NCBI RefSeq assembly: GCF_024758505.1
Contig: NZ_CP077970.1
Coordinates: 1,426,001-1,490,000, forward strand
DNA: 64,000 bases
Direction: 5' to 3'
Source of the DNA: Bradyrhizobium arachidis
GTDB taxonomy: Bacteria > Pseudomonadota > Alphaproteobacteria > Rhizobiales > Xanthobacteraceae
This document shows positions 20,264 to 29,137 of the stretch, piece after piece. The position numbers and the translations under genes are program-made. Position 1 is the first letter of the stretch, and every line of letters begins with the position of its first letter. The notes beneath the pieces are model-generated. The model had not been told where the DNA came from. It did not search any database and worked only from the letters and a program-made list of their open reading frames with translations.

Positions 20264-20867
20264 TCACGATGTGCCTGCGTGGGCCCTCACGAGGGTTGTG
20301 GCCTTCCTGTTACGTTCGCTCTCGACGAAATCACGCGGGAACACCGCCAGCAATGTGGTGCCGGAGTGGCGCGCGGTCGAGTCGGACTGGATATGAAGCG
20401 TGCCTCCGATCTGCTGCAATCTGGCCCGCTTGGAATCCCAACGCCCATCACGGCCTTCGTCCGGATCTCGCACGGTCAGGCGGAAAGCCCTGCCCGTTGT
20501 CGCTGACCGTCAGTTGAAAATGGCAGCCGTTCGAGGCGACGGCGATTCTCTCCTCCGTCGCCTTCGCATGACGAAAGACGTTCGTGAGAGCCTCCTGGAT
20601 GACCCGGAGCACCGAGTGCTCCTTGTCACGCGACAAGCGATCGATATCCGACGAAAACCTGGTCGTGACGTGCAGGGATGTCCGCGCGCCAAATCCCCGC
20701 GAATAGCGTTCGATCGTCGCCTTCAGACCATCGACGGTCAGATTCTGCGGGTGCAGCAGATAAGCAAACGCTCGGATCTCGCGCAGCGCTTCGTGGATCG
20801 AGGCATCGATCTTGTCACATAGCCACGCCGTACTGGCCTGGTCGTTCAGGCAGGTGCGCAGGCGCAT
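20264..20867 (-). pseudogene. Sensor histidine kinase remnant (HisKA_3/HATPase type), frameshifted
   Basis: Starting near MRLRTCLNDQAS the minus strand encodes the end of a NarX/DegS-type kinase: EALREIRAFAYLLHPQNL (dimerisation helix), VIQEALTNVFRHAKA (N box) and VSDNGQGFPPDRA (G1 box). The frame then breaks; MGVGIP is in a second frame and RARLQQIGGTLHIQSD, TTLLAVFPRDF in a third. The phospho-accepting His region and all sensor domains are missing, so it cannot signal. It was probably the partner of one of the two adjacent response regulators. Confidence 0.8.
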
Positions 20868-21177
20868 CGAAGGAGATTCAGTTGGCTGACGAGGTCTGCA
20901 AATCCAAATCGCATCATCCGGTCGAGCATACTCTTCAAGGGACACTACAACATGGCCTTGCGTCAGCCTCAAGCCAGAATTGCCTACCAATCTTGTGAGT
21001 CTCGGCGGTTCGCTTGTGTGGTCCTGCAATAATCCGCGACCTCGATGAGAGTTTCTTGGTAGCCTCGTTGTTGTATTCGTTCGTGTACGATTTAGTCCGA
21101 AATGTACGCCACCTGACGAGAGAGTGCGGACACCTGCAATCGCAAACTCGGTGAGGCACGACTTTTGCCCGGTTTTC
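20868..21177. other. Region between kinase remnant and sigma-54 promoter
   Basis: No gene is recognised. It contains TGT-N10-ACG at about 21102-21117, one base away from a NifA upstream activator site and about 60-75 bases upstream of the -24 element. Confidence 0.3.
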
Positions 21178-21193
21178 TGGCACGGCGATTGCT
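21178..21193 (+). promoter_or_regulatory. Sigma-54 (-24/-12) promoter, perfect consensus
   Basis: TGGCACGGCGATTGCT matches TGGCACG-N4-TTGC(T/A) at every fixed base, including the GG-N10-GC spacing. In this kind of island such promoters are normally NifA-dependent. The predicted transcript would start near 21205 and run into the broken zinc-ribbon ORF at 21231. Confidence 0.8.
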
Positions 21194-21230
21194 GCGGACA
21201 CACTACGAAAAAGATAGCGGACAGAAGCCC

Positions 21231-21367
21231 ATGGACGTCAGGCGCGAGCCTTGTCCGAGGTGTGGAAAGCCGTTGACTCAGTTTCTGGATTAAGCAGCAG
21301 GCACGCACCGATCTTCAGGTGCTTTGACTGCGACATGGTAGATGATCCTTTCAATCCACCTGATTGA
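21231..21367 (+). pseudogene. Small zinc-ribbon protein gene with a frameshift
   Basis: MDVRREPCPRCGKPLTQFLD ends in TAA; shifting one base restores SSRHAPIFRCFDCDMVDDPF NPPD to a TGA. Together this is a protein of about 45 residues with two CxxC knuckles (CPRC and CFDC), a small zinc ribbon. It lies about 25 bases downstream of the predicted start point of a sigma-54 promoter, so it was probably a nitrogen-fixation or low-oxygen-induced gene. Either the frameshift is real and the gene is dead, or the sequence has an error. Confidence 0.5.
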
Positions 21368-21470
21368 GCTTGGATTGAGAGCAATTCTTGAGGCCGCTAA
21401 GCGACGAGCAAAATAACGCAGGCGCCATCCAAGGTGGCTGGCGCATCCATAGACATCAGGTTATCCGACC

Positions 21471-21677
21471 ATGCTGACAGCTGACGAATGTCGTGATTTC
21501 TCAAGTCACTATAAGGCTCTGGCAGGAGCAGGTGACATTTCGCCAAAGCGATTGAGCGCTCTGATTAACATCTCGAAGAGCTTTGCAGGGTTGGCCAAGC
21601 AGCTTGAGCTACTTACAGACATCGTCAGAGAAGAAGATCGCAAGGTTCTGCCGTTTTTTAGGCATGATGGCGGCTAG
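21471..21677 (+). CDS. Small hypothetical protein
   Basis: 68 residues, all-helical in appearance (FSSHYKALAGAGDISPKRLS, ALINISKSFAGLAKQLELLT). No domain is recognised. It might be co-transcribed from the sigma-54 promoter at 21178, since no other gene or terminator intervenes. The ribosome-binding site is weak (CAGGTT). Confidence 0.45.
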   Translation: MLTADECRDFSSHYKALAGAGDISPKRLSALINISKSFAGLAKQLELLTDIVREEDRKVLPFFRHDGG

Positions 21678-21825
21678 GAACGGCAGGCCCGACCTGTTGC
21701 CGCAACGTACTGGTCTTCAACGGGGACGCACATAAGAGAGCCTCTAATGTCCCGAGCCACAACTTCGCAATCACAGAGACGCGTTGCTATGCCAAGGATG
21801 GACGCAAACAGCCACCGAGTGTCCA

Positions 21826-22608
21826 ATGGCGGTCCAGCAACTTGCCCCCCTGATATTGAGCGATGATGAGCGGGCCGAACTGACGTCGCTGACGATGCGG
21901 CGGAAGACGGCGCAGGCGCCGGCTCTGAGAGCCCGGATCGTTCTGACCTGTGCGGTAGGTAGTCAGAACACGGAAGTGGCGGCCAAGCTCGGGCTGGGCC
22001 GGCAGACCGTAGGCAAGTGACGGCGGCGTTTTATGGAGCAGCGTGTGGCCGGGCTGCGCGACGAGCCGCGTTCCGGCGCGCCGCGCACGATTGACGACGC
22101 CAGCATCGACGCCGTGATCGTGAGGACGTTGGAGAGTTGTCCTGAGAATGCCACTCATTGGAGCCCCCGCGACATGGCGAAGACTAGCGGCCTGTCGGTA
22201 TCGACGAGCAGCGTATCTGGCGGACCTTCGGGCTCTACCGCACTGGATGGAGACGTTACCGACCCGAACTTTGTGGCCAAAGTGCGCGATGTCGTGGGCC
22301 TCTACGTCTCACCGCGGGAGTACGCCATCGTTCTGTGTGTGGATGGGAATTCCCAAACTCAGACGCTTGGACCACAGCCAGCCGATGCTGCCGATGCGTG
22401 CCGGCCAGGCGGCCCGAAGGAGCCATGACTACAAAAGGCATGGCACCACATCGCTGTTCGCCGCCCTCGATATTGCGGCCGGACTGGTCATTGGCAAGTG
22501 CTACGGGCGCCACACACCGCCGAGTTCCGCAAGTTCGTGGACGAGATCGAGGCTGCCGTACCGCGCGAATTCGACGTCCTCTCCTTATGGAGTGCGCTGT
22601 AGGAGTTC
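21826..22608 (+). mobile_element. IS630-family transposase remnant
   Basis: MAVQQLAPLILSDDERAELT and PALRARIVLTCAVGSQNTEV give the helix-turn-helix start of IS630 transposases, stopped by TGA at 22018 where a Trp codon is expected (GKWRRRF), then RVAGLRDEPRSGAPRTI continues. Further frameshifts separate ATHWSPRDMAKTSGLS, the VLCVDGN strand with the first catalytic Asp, and TSLFAALDIAAGLVIGKCY. The C-terminal third is missing. It separates the two-component genes from the T3SS cluster. Confidence 0.85.
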
Positions 22609-22663
22609 GACAACTAGCCCTTAATCATCTCTGGCCTAGCGCATGCGCGGGCATGAGGCCGTC

Positions 22664-23320
22664 CTAGCGCGGGCTGTCGAAAGAATAGGGGCCTTCCGGT
22701 CGTCCATCCCGAATGATCATCATAGAGGAACCGCGAAATAACATCAGCACAGAGTCCCGCGGCGGCGTCTCGACAGCGCGTGGTCGCGCTTGCGCCTGCG
22801 CAACCAGCCCATTGAGCGTCTCATCCACGAGTGCAATGAAGCGGGGTGGACCGGACGCCAGGACCAGGCCATTTCCGGGCGCCGGTCTCATGATGTAGCG
22901 CTCGTCGGAGATGTTGAGCTCATCGATGGCCGCCGTGAACGCGTCGAAGCTGATCGGCCCCAGTAGAAGCAGACGAGTTTGCGCTTCCTTTGCGGCAGAC
23001 ACGTAAAGCACGAGTCCATCGTAGTACCACTGAAGATTGTACAGGCTCGTCAGATGGTCGAGGAATTCGCGCGGTGCCAGATCCGGCATGCGCCCGCGAA
23101 TCCGACCCTTCACCTCGGCGCTGATGCTGACTCTGATATTGAGGTTGTTGCCGAATTCTTGCAGCGCGGCAGGAAGCTCCTGATCCACAACTAAATAGTG
23201 ATAAGGCGTCGAGGGCAGCGACAGGGGAGCGCCGAGCGCCACCTGTATTCCGGTCGTAATGACAACCCCGACACACAGAACTGCGTTCAAAACGCACAGG
23301 ATCATGGATCGCATGAGCAT
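22664..23320 (-). CDS. nolW: NolW/RhcC1, N-terminal part of the split T3SS outer-membrane secretin
   Basis: 218 residues with a signal peptide (LNAVLCVGVVITTGIQVALG-A). The body contains the N0 domain of T3SS secretins (YHYLVVDQELPAALQEFGNN, then VKGRIRGRMPDLAPREFLDH and LQWYYDGLVLYVSAAKEAQT) and an N1-like repeat, but no pore domain, exactly as in rhizobial NolW, which is about this long. In rhizobia the secretin function is shared between this protein and RhcC2. It is divergently transcribed from nolB and shares the 190-bp intergenic region that holds the tts box. The exact start among several Met codons is uncertain. Confidence 0.9.
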   Translation of the reverse strand: MLMRSMILCVLNAVLCVGVVITTGIQVALGAPLSLPSTPYHYLVVDQELPAALQEFGNNLNIRVSISAEVKGRIRGRMPDLAPREFLDHLTSLYNLQWYYDGLVLYVSAAKEAQTRLLLLGPISFDAFTAAIDELNISDERYIMRPAPGNGLVLASGPPRFIALVDETLNGLVAQAQARPRAVETPPRDSVLMLFRGSSMMIIRDGRPEGPYSFDSPR

Positions 23321-23410
23321 TCACGCTTTCTTTGACTTAGCCAACGGGAGTGAAGTCACGCAAACTTGGAGACCAAACGTGATCTTTAGATGACGCTGGA
23401 CGGGGTGAAC

Positions 23411-23441
23411 TCGTCAGCTTGTCGTCAGCTCGCCTCCCTAG
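23411..23441 (+). promoter_or_regulatory. tts box (TtsI-binding site) upstream of nolB
   Basis: GTCAGCTTGTCGTCAGCT followed by CGCCTCCCTAG fits the rhizobial tts-box pattern (GTCAG-TT-TCG-AAGCT followed by a C-rich CCTA end). It lies about 70-100 bases upstream of nolB on the same strand. TtsI, encoded 11 kb downstream, is the expected activator. I found no other equally good match in the window. Confidence 0.8.
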
Positions 23442-23509
23442 GACATTGGGCTGTTAATGGGTCTTGAACGGCCGGTCTTATCACGTCTCGAAGAGAGCAA
23501 GGTCCCTCC

Positions 23510-24025
23510 ATGATGATGTTAGGCGCTGCGCCCATTTCACCCACTCTTACCGAAGGTCTGTCCAAGACCTGCACGCCAACAGCGGTCTGCGAGCAGGTCC
23601 AGTTCCAGCAGAGCCTTTTGCAGGCGGCTTCGTTTCAAGACGTTACGCCTCCAGTGACAGAGGTAGCGCCTGTTCCCCCGACATCCGAAGTTTGGCGAAC
23701 AACAACACAGGCCAGTTCCCTGGGCGAGCGCATCCTCCAGAATCTTTCCTCGCTGTATCGGGTCAATGCAGTTCCTCACGTCGCGGCCGGCGGTGGGGCC
23801 GCTCTTCCGAAGGCTGTAGAGCCTGGGCCGGCGTCGCAGCCCCTTTTGCGGCAACCGGGCGCGGCGGAAACACGTCTGTCGAGCGCCCCTCACAGCGTAG
23901 ATAACTTCGAGGCAATGATGACGAATCTGAAGGATGTTTCTGACAGCGTCATCCAGGTTACGCTGATTTCGAACGGCATTGGCAGTATCAGTTCATCACT
24001 GAACAAACTGATATCGGCGGGCTGA
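23510..24025 (+). CDS. nolB: NolB (NopB-like secreted pilus component)
   Basis: 171 residues, first gene of the rightward T3SS operon. It has no signal peptide, a Ser/Thr/Ala/Pro-rich composition typical of secreted proteins, and a helical C-terminus (NFEAMMTNLKDVSDSVIQVT LISNGIGS). The identification rests on position directly after the tts box and before rhcJ, plus this composition, matching NolB/NopB, a surface pilus protein of rhizobial T3SS. The ribosome-binding site is weak (AGGTC). rhcJ starts ten bases after the stop. Confidence 0.85.
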   Translation: MMMLGAAPISPTLTEGLSKTCTPTAVCEQVQFQQSLLQAASFQDVTPPVTEVAPVPPTSEVWRTTTQASSLGERILQNLSSLYRVNAVPHVAAGGGAALPKAVEPGPASQPLLRQPGAAETRLSSAPHSVDNFEAMMTNLKDVSDSVIQVTLISNGIGSISSSLNKLISAG

Positions 24026-24034
24026 GCGGGGCGA

Positions 24035-24901
24035 ATGACTGGTTCAATCCGTCGCGAAAGCGGTCATGGTCGCCCATTCAACAAGTGGTTTCGCGGCCTG
24101 GCTCTGCTGCCGCTCCTTCTCCCCCTTATTGGTTGCAAAGCTGATCTCTACACCAAAGTACAGGAGCGTGAGGCGAATGAGATGCTTGCGGTGCTCCTTA
24201 AGAATGGGGTCGATTCGGTCCGTGTTGCGGCCAAGGACGGGACCAGCACGATCCAGGTCGAACAGAGCCAGATTGCCCTTTCGATCGACCTGCTGAATGC
24301 CGAAGGCCTACCGCGCCACTCTTTCAAGAGTCTCGGCGAAGTGTTCAATGCCGCGGGCCTGATTGCTTCGCCGACCGAGGAGCGCGCCCGTTACGTTTAT
24401 GCCCTGAGCGAGGAGTTGTCGCGCACGATCAGCGATATCGACGGTGTTCTGTCAGCGCGCGTCCATGTTGTTCTGCCCAAGAACGACCTGTTGCGACGGG
24501 ACGCCACGCCATCTTCGGCGTCGGTTTTCATCCGGCATGACTCCAAGGCCGATCTCTCAATCTTGCTGCCGCAGATTAAGATGCTCGTTGCCAACAGCAT
24601 CGAGGGCTTATCCTACGACAAGGTGGCCGTGGTGTTTGTGTCGGTCGAGCGGCCTGCGCTCGAACAGCGGCCTGCGCCGGTGGCTGCATTCGCTCAAGCG
24701 CCTGGATTGATTTCAATGCCATTGCTTGCAGTTGGAGCGGGTCTCGGCGGGTCGGTATTCGGCGTGCTGTCTTACGTTTTGCTGAGCGCTCGTGTACGCC
24801 AGCGCAGGCAATCATCTTCCAAAGTAGCCGCCGTTGGCGGACGTTCGGCGGCCTCCGCTATAGAGGTCGTGCGCAAAGCGATTAACCCTAATGCGGGCTA
24901 G
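24035..24901 (+). CDS. rhcJ: RhcJ/NolT, inner-membrane ring lipoprotein (SctJ)
   Basis: 288 residues. It has a lipoprotein signal with Cys34 in LLPLIGC, followed by the YscJ/FliF ring-building motifs LYTKVQEREANEMLAVLLKN, GLPRHSFKSLGEVFNAAGLI, TEERARYVYALSEELSRTIS and ARVHVVLP. A C-terminal transmembrane helix (about 220-245, LLAVGAGLGGSVFGVLSYVLL) anchors it. SctJ forms the inner-membrane ring of the injectisome. The stop overlaps the putative nolU start at 24891. Confidence 0.95.
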   Translation: MTGSIRRESGHGRPFNKWFRGLALLPLLLPLIGCKADLYTKVQEREANEMLAVLLKNGVDSVRVAAKDGTSTIQVEQSQIALSIDLLNAEGLPRHSFKSLGEVFNAAGLIASPTEERARYVYALSEELSRTISDIDGVLSARVHVVLPKNDLLRRDATPSSASVFIRHDSKADLSILLPQIKMLVANSIEGLSYDKVAVVFVSVERPALEQRPAPVAAFAQAPGLISMPLLAVGAGLGGSVFGVLSYVLLSARVRQRRQSSSKVAAVGGRSAASAIEVVRKAINPNAG

Positions 24902-25541
24902 GGTAGCGTTCGCCATGGAGCCATCGAAGTCGTCCGCCGAGCGGCGTCGTTCATCACCATCGGTAAGTGTTGGCGAGCTCGCTGCCTCGATTCATCCGAC
25001 CCGCCTTGCCGCACGACTTGATGCGAACCTATCGGCTGCGACGTTGGTACAGCTGCAGAAGAGCCCTAGGTTGCAGACAAGGATGGCAGGGTTGCTGCTT
25101 GACGATGAAGTGGACCTGAACGGACCCGTCTCGGGCCCGGACCTTCTGCGCGGACATGATCCGAAGCGGGCCGCTCTGCTCGCCGGCAGTATTTGGCATG
25201 CCCGTTCGCTGATAAAGCTGATCTCAAAGCAGGATGTCGCCGTGCTGATCGGGCGCGTCGGTGCGGAAGTGCAGGCTTTCGGTATCCGACATGCCGCGCA
25301 TGCGGTTTCAACCAGCGTCATTGCCGATCCACAACAACTCGCGCAAGAGATTGATGACGATGGGCATGCCTGTCTCGGCGCCTGGCTCGACGAAGTGTCA
25401 GCGCCTGACCGCAGCCGCGTGCTTCTACGCTTAGCAGTCGGAACTACCGCCGACCATCCAGCAAACGAACATCGCGAAGCCGCAGGCCGATTGTTTTCCT
25501 TGGTTTTGGCCCATTTGGCGACGGAAGGCCAGGTGTTATGA
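24891..25541 (+). CDS. nolU: NolU (SctK-type T3SS accessory protein)
   Basis: 216 residues from the ATG that overlaps the rhcJ end, or 208 from the ATG at 24915; neither has a good ribosome-binding site, so translational coupling is likely. The sequence (LAASIHPTRLAARLDANLSA, IWHARSLIKLISKQDVAVLI, LFSLVLAHLATEG) is that of NolU, the rhizobial counterpart of the sorting-platform adaptor SctK. Assignment is supported by gene order between rhcJ and nolV. Its stop overlaps the nolV start by four bases (ATGA). Confidence 0.9.
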   Translation: MRARVAFAMEPSKSSAERRRSSPSVSVGELAASIHPTRLAARLDANLSAATLVQLQKSPRLQTRMAGLLLDDEVDLNGPVSGPDLLRGHDPKRAALLAGSIWHARSLIKLISKQDVAVLIGRVGAEVQAFGIRHAAHAVSTSVIADPQQLAQEIDDDGHACLGAWLDEVSAPDRSRVLLRLAVGTTADHPANEHREAAGRLFSLVLAHLATEGQVL

Positions 25542-26161
25542 CAGCCGACGATTCCGCGCCGCCCTTAGCTCCGCACATGCGGCCGCTTGGCCCGCTCATA
25601 GAAGCGAGGGATCTCGAAATCTGGCAGAAGGCCGTGGATGCGCGAGCCGCAGCAGAGCGGCATCTGCAGCGCGTTCGCGGCTGGGCGCGCAGAGCTTATC
25701 AGCTGGAGCGAGCGCGCGGCCGTGCCGAGGGGGTGACGGCCGGCGCCGAGGAAATGGCGCAACTGGTCGCGCAGGCGACCTCGGAAGTGGCACGGAGAAA
25801 CGCTGCTCTAGAGGAGGAGTTGCCGCAGCTCGTGATGGAGATCGTAACTGATCTGCTGGGCGCCTTCGATCCCGGCGAGATGTTGGTGAGAACGGTTCGT
25901 CACGCGATCCTGCGAAAATATGGCGGAGCCGAACTTTCTCTTCATGTGTCGCCCCTAAATGCCGATGCACTTGCGCGCGAATTCGCCGCGTGCGACGGAC
26001 GGGAGGGCCGGCCGACCGTTCGAATTGTTCCGGATCCGGCGCTGCCCTCGCATGAATGCGTGCTGCGGAGCGAGTTCGGCAATGTCGATCTCGGACTTGC
26101 CGCACAGCTCCGCGCGCTGCGTCGTGGGCTTGGCTTACCTCCTGAGGCAGGCGAACTGTGA
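25538..26161 (+). CDS. nolV: NolV (SctL-type ATPase regulator/stator)
   Basis: 207 residues. The N-terminal half is a charged helical segment (WQKAVDARAAAERHLQRVRG WARRAYQLERARGRAEGVT), as in the coiled-coil stalk of SctL/FliH proteins; the C-terminal half (ELPQLVMEIVTDLLGAFDPG, VRIVPDPALPSHECVLRSEF GNVDLGL) is the globular part that binds the ATPase. It has the NVDLG motif near the C-terminus common in this family. It overlaps nolU by ATGA and rhcN by GTGA, so the three are translationally coupled. Confidence 0.9.
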   Translation: MTADDSAPPLAPHMRPLGPLIEARDLEIWQKAVDARAAAERHLQRVRGWARRAYQLERARGRAEGVTAGAEEMAQLVAQATSEVARRNAALEEELPQLVMEIVTDLLGAFDPGEMLVRTVRHAILRKYGGAELSLHVSPLNADALAREFAACDGREGRPTVRIVPDPALPSHECVLRSEFGNVDLGLAAQLRALRRGLGLPPEAGEL

Positions 26162-27516
26162 CAGCGCGGGGAGCAAACCATGACAATCCCGATGGCGAGG
26201 GAAGCATGCACGCGGCGCTATCGCGTCTGCGATCGACAGCAAGACATGTCGACACGCGTGCCGTACGCGGACGGATCACGCGCGCGATCGGCACGCTCCT
26301 CCATGCAGTCTTGCCGGATGCGCGTGTTGGAGAGCTTTGTGTCGTGCAGGATCCGCGCACCGGATTCTCGCTTGAGGCCGAGGTGATTGGTCTATTGCCG
26401 GATGGCGTGTTGCTGACGCCGATTGGGGACTTGCTGGGCGTGTCCAGCCGCGCAGAAGTCGTCGCGACCGGACGAATGCATGAAGTGCCGGTCGGGCCCG
26501 ATCTGCTTGGCCGGGTGATCGACAGCTTTGGCCGTCCTCTCGATGGCAAGGGCGCAGTCAAGGCCACAGAAACTCGTCCGCTGCGCGGCCAAGCTCCAAA
26601 CCCAATGACGAGGCGCATCATTGAGCGGCCATTGCCACTCGGCGTCCGTGTCTTGGACGGTCTTCTGACATGCGGCGAGGGCCAGCGCATCGGCATATAT
26701 GGGGAGCCTGGTTGCGGCAAGTCGACCTTATTGGCACAGATCGTAAAGGGCGCGATCGCCGACGTGACCGTGGTTGCGCTGATAGGCGAGCGTGGGCGAG
26801 AGGTGCGTGAATTCATCGAGCGGCATCTAGGGGAGGCAGCCCTTCGCCGCACGGTCGTCGTCGTTGAGACCTCCGATCGCTCGGCGATGGAGCGGGCGCA
26901 ATGTGCCTATATGGCAACCGCGCTCGCCGAGTATTTTCGCGAACAAGGCCTGCGCGTCGTTCTGATGATGGATTCATTGACGCGTTTTAGCCGCGCGATG
27001 CGCGAAATCGGGCTTGCTGCAGGTGAGCCACCAACCCGGCGGGGCTTTCCTCCCTCTGTCTTTGCCATGCTGCCGGGTTTGCTGGAGCGTGCGGGCATGG
27101 ATGAACGCGGCTCAATTACAGCCTTCTATACCGTGCTTGTAGAAGGTGAGGGTACGGGCGATCCAATCGCTGAGGAAACGCGCGGCATTCTCGATGGTCA
27201 TATCGTTCTGTCACGCTCTATCGCGGCGCGCGCGCAATTCCCCGCTATCGATGTGCTGTCGAGCCGCAGCCGCGTCATGGATGCCGTGGTATCTGCGCCG
27301 CATCGCAATGCAGCATCCTTCTTCCGCGATCTGCTCTCACGCCACGCAGAGTCCGAATTTTTGGTCAAGGTCGGCGAATACCAGCAAGGCAGCGATCCGC
27401 TGACGGACCGGGCTATCGCCTCTATCGATGACCTGCGCAAGTTCTTGCGCCAGGGCGAAAACGATGCCTCCAGTTTTGAAGAAACCGTCACATGGATGTG
27501 CCGTCTGACCGCATGA
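26158..27516 (+). CDS. rhcN: RhcN, type III secretion ATPase (SctN)
   Basis: 452 residues from a GTG overlapping the nolV stop; an in-frame ATG at 26206 is an alternative. Walker A is GEPGCGKST at about 181-189, Walker B is VVLMMDSLTRFSRAMREIGL, and the family signature PPTRRGFPPSVFAMLPGLLE RAG is complete. The enzyme is a hexameric cytoplasmic ATPase at the base of the injectisome that unfolds and feeds effectors. Length and motifs are normal, with no lesion seen. Its stop overlaps the next start (ATGA at 27513). Confidence 0.97.
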   Translation: MTARGANHDNPDGEGSMHAALSRLRSTARHVDTRAVRGRITRAIGTLLHAVLPDARVGELCVVQDPRTGFSLEAEVIGLLPDGVLLTPIGDLLGVSSRAEVVATGRMHEVPVGPDLLGRVIDSFGRPLDGKGAVKATETRPLRGQAPNPMTRRIIERPLPLGVRVLDGLLTCGEGQRIGIYGEPGCGKSTLLAQIVKGAIADVTVVALIGERGREVREFIERHLGEAALRRTVVVVETSDRSAMERAQCAYMATALAEYFREQGLRVVLMMDSLTRFSRAMREIGLAAGEPPTRRGFPPSVFAMLPGLLERAGMDERGSITAFYTVLVEGEGTGDPIAEETRGILDGHIVLSRSIAARAQFPAIDVLSSRSRVMDAVVSAPHRNAASFFRDLLSRHAESEFLVKVGEYQQGSDPLTDRAIASIDDLRKFLRQGENDASSFEETVTWMCRLTA

Positions 27517-28025
27517 GTTGCATTCACGCTTCGAGATTGCGGCACGTAAAGGAAATACGTGAGCGCAGTGCTCGGACTGAGTTGTCCAATATGGAGGCTA
27601 AATGCCGCATCAAGGCCTTGGCCGCGGAGCGCGCAGGGCGAGAACTTGCAATTGCAGAAGAACGTCGCGCACAGGCGGAAGTGGAGGTTTACGAGCAGCT
27701 GACATCGCTCGATACCGTTTCTGTTGTTGAACTCGATCGTCGCGAACTCATCCTTGAGAGGCTCTCAACTGAGGTCACGTCGAAACGCCAGGCGCTTGAG
27801 GACGCGCGTAGCGCTCAAAAGCAGGCCGAGACAGCGGCATCCGAAGGGCGGGCGCACTGGGCCAAATGTTCCGCGGCGACTGACAAATGGCGACAAATCG
27901 AGACCGACGTCCGGCGGGCGGTCGATACCCATGCGGAGGTTACAGCCGAGATAGAGGCCGATGATGAGGTCTCGCTTCGCTATGGGCGGGCTTTGCCCCA
28001 CAAAGTGGCAGACGGTTCAATCTGA
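27513..28025 (+). CDS. rhcZ: RhcZ/Y4yJ, T3SS stalk protein (SctO-like)
   Basis: 170 residues, almost entirely alpha-helical and highly charged (RHVKEIRERSARTELSNMEA, ALEDARSAQKQAETAASEGR), as expected of the SctO/FliJ coiled-coil stalk that links the ATPase to the export gate. It lies in the classical position between rhcN and rhcQ. The ATG at 27513 overlaps the rhcN stop; an ATG at 27492 in the same frame is less likely. It overlaps rhcQ by one base (TGATG). Confidence 0.85.
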   Translation: MSCIHASRLRHVKEIRERSARTELSNMEAKCRIKALAAERAGRELAIAEERRAQAEVEVYEQLTSLDTVSVVELDRRELILERLSTEVTSKRQALEDARSAQKQAETAASEGRAHWAKCSAATDKWRQIETDVRRAVDTHAEVTAEIEADDEVSLRYGRALPHKVADGSI

Positions 28026-29137
28026 TGAGCGCTAGTTCTCTTGCATCGCAAACGTGCCGTCTTGTAGACGTGCCTCCTGCAGATCCTGCGGACGAATACA
28101 CGACCTACGAGCCATCACTCATTCTGACCCATACATTTGTCTCGTGGCTCAATAGCATCGCCGGACCCAGCACGCCTTTGCAGACGAGCCTTGGCGGTAA
28201 GCCGCTATCGGTGCGATTGGAACGACTTGTCTGGCAGGTGGAACCTTCCGCTATATCGATGCTCGACTGCGTTTGGGGCGTCGGAGATGAAGCGATCGTT
28301 TTGTCGATACCCCATGCACTTGCCGAGGCGCTACTCTCGGCAGTACAGAGCGGCCTAGCGTTGCCTTCCGAACCAAGTCGTTCGCTCGTTCTCGAACTTG
28401 CACTCGAACCGCTGCTGGCTCCTCTGGAGAATCAGATTCAGCAGGGGCTGCAACTGCTCCGTGTTCGAAAGGCCGAAACCACAGGGCCTTATATTGAATT
28501 TGGCATTATCTACGGTCCGGTCAGCAGCAAAGGTCGCCTGTTTCTTTTCTCGCCTCTTGATGGAGCGATACCGCCGGCGTTCCAGGCTTTAGGCGAGCTC
28601 TTCGGCCAATTGCCGCGAGAAACGCGCAAGCTTTCCAAAAAGCTTCCCATCATAGTTGCAGGAGAAATGGGGGCGCTCCGCGCTACGGCCTCGCTTCTTC
28701 GCAAAACGAATGCAGGCGACGCACTATTGCCAGACGTAATGCCATTTGCCCGTGGTGAGATCACCCTCACTGCGGGCCGGCTATGGACCATGGCAGATGT
28801 CGCCGGCAACCGCCTGATCCTGCGGGGACCATTTCGGTCGGTACCGCGACCTCTGGAGAACGCACTTATGACAACACCACCCGAACCGCAGCATCCGCCC
28901 TCGGAAGCCGACCTCGACGACATCGAGGTCAACCTCGTCTTCGAATGCGGCCGCTGGCCGATCACGCTGGGAGCATTGAGGAGCGTCGGGGAAGGACATG
29001 TGTTCGAACTTGGCCGGCCGGTCGACGGCCCGGTTGAGATCCTTGCAAACGGCCGACGTATCGGCACGGGTGACATAGTACGTATCGGGGACGAACTCGG
29101 CATCAGGCTCCGTGGCAGGTTAGCGGGCCATGACTGA
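28025..29137 (+). CDS. rhcQ: RhcQ, sorting-platform protein (SctQ)
   Basis: 370 residues. The C-terminal 75 residues form a SpoA domain (LDDIEVNLVFECGRWPITLG, HVFELGRPVDGPVEILANGR, RIGDELGIRLRG), the hallmark of SctQ/FliN/FliM. The N-terminal part is the variable region (about 1-270). SctQ makes the cytoplasmic pods that sort substrates. Overlaps by TGATG with the gene before and by eight bases with rhcR after it, so translation is coupled. Confidence 0.95.
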   Translation: MSASSLASQTCRLVDVPPADPADEYTTYEPSLILTHTFVSWLNSIAGPSTPLQTSLGGKPLSVRLERLVWQVEPSAISMLDCVWGVGDEAIVLSIPHALAEALLSAVQSGLALPSEPSRSLVLELALEPLLAPLENQIQQGLQLLRVRKAETTGPYIEFGIIYGPVSSKGRLFLFSPLDGAIPPAFQALGELFGQLPRETRKLSKKLPIIVAGEMGALRATASLLRKTNAGDALLPDVMPFARGEITLTAGRLWTMADVAGNRLILRGPFRSVPRPLENALMTTPPEPQHPPSEADLDDIEVNLVFECGRWPITLGALRSVGEGHVFELGRPVDGPVEILANGRRIGTGDIVRIGDELGIRLRGRLAGHD

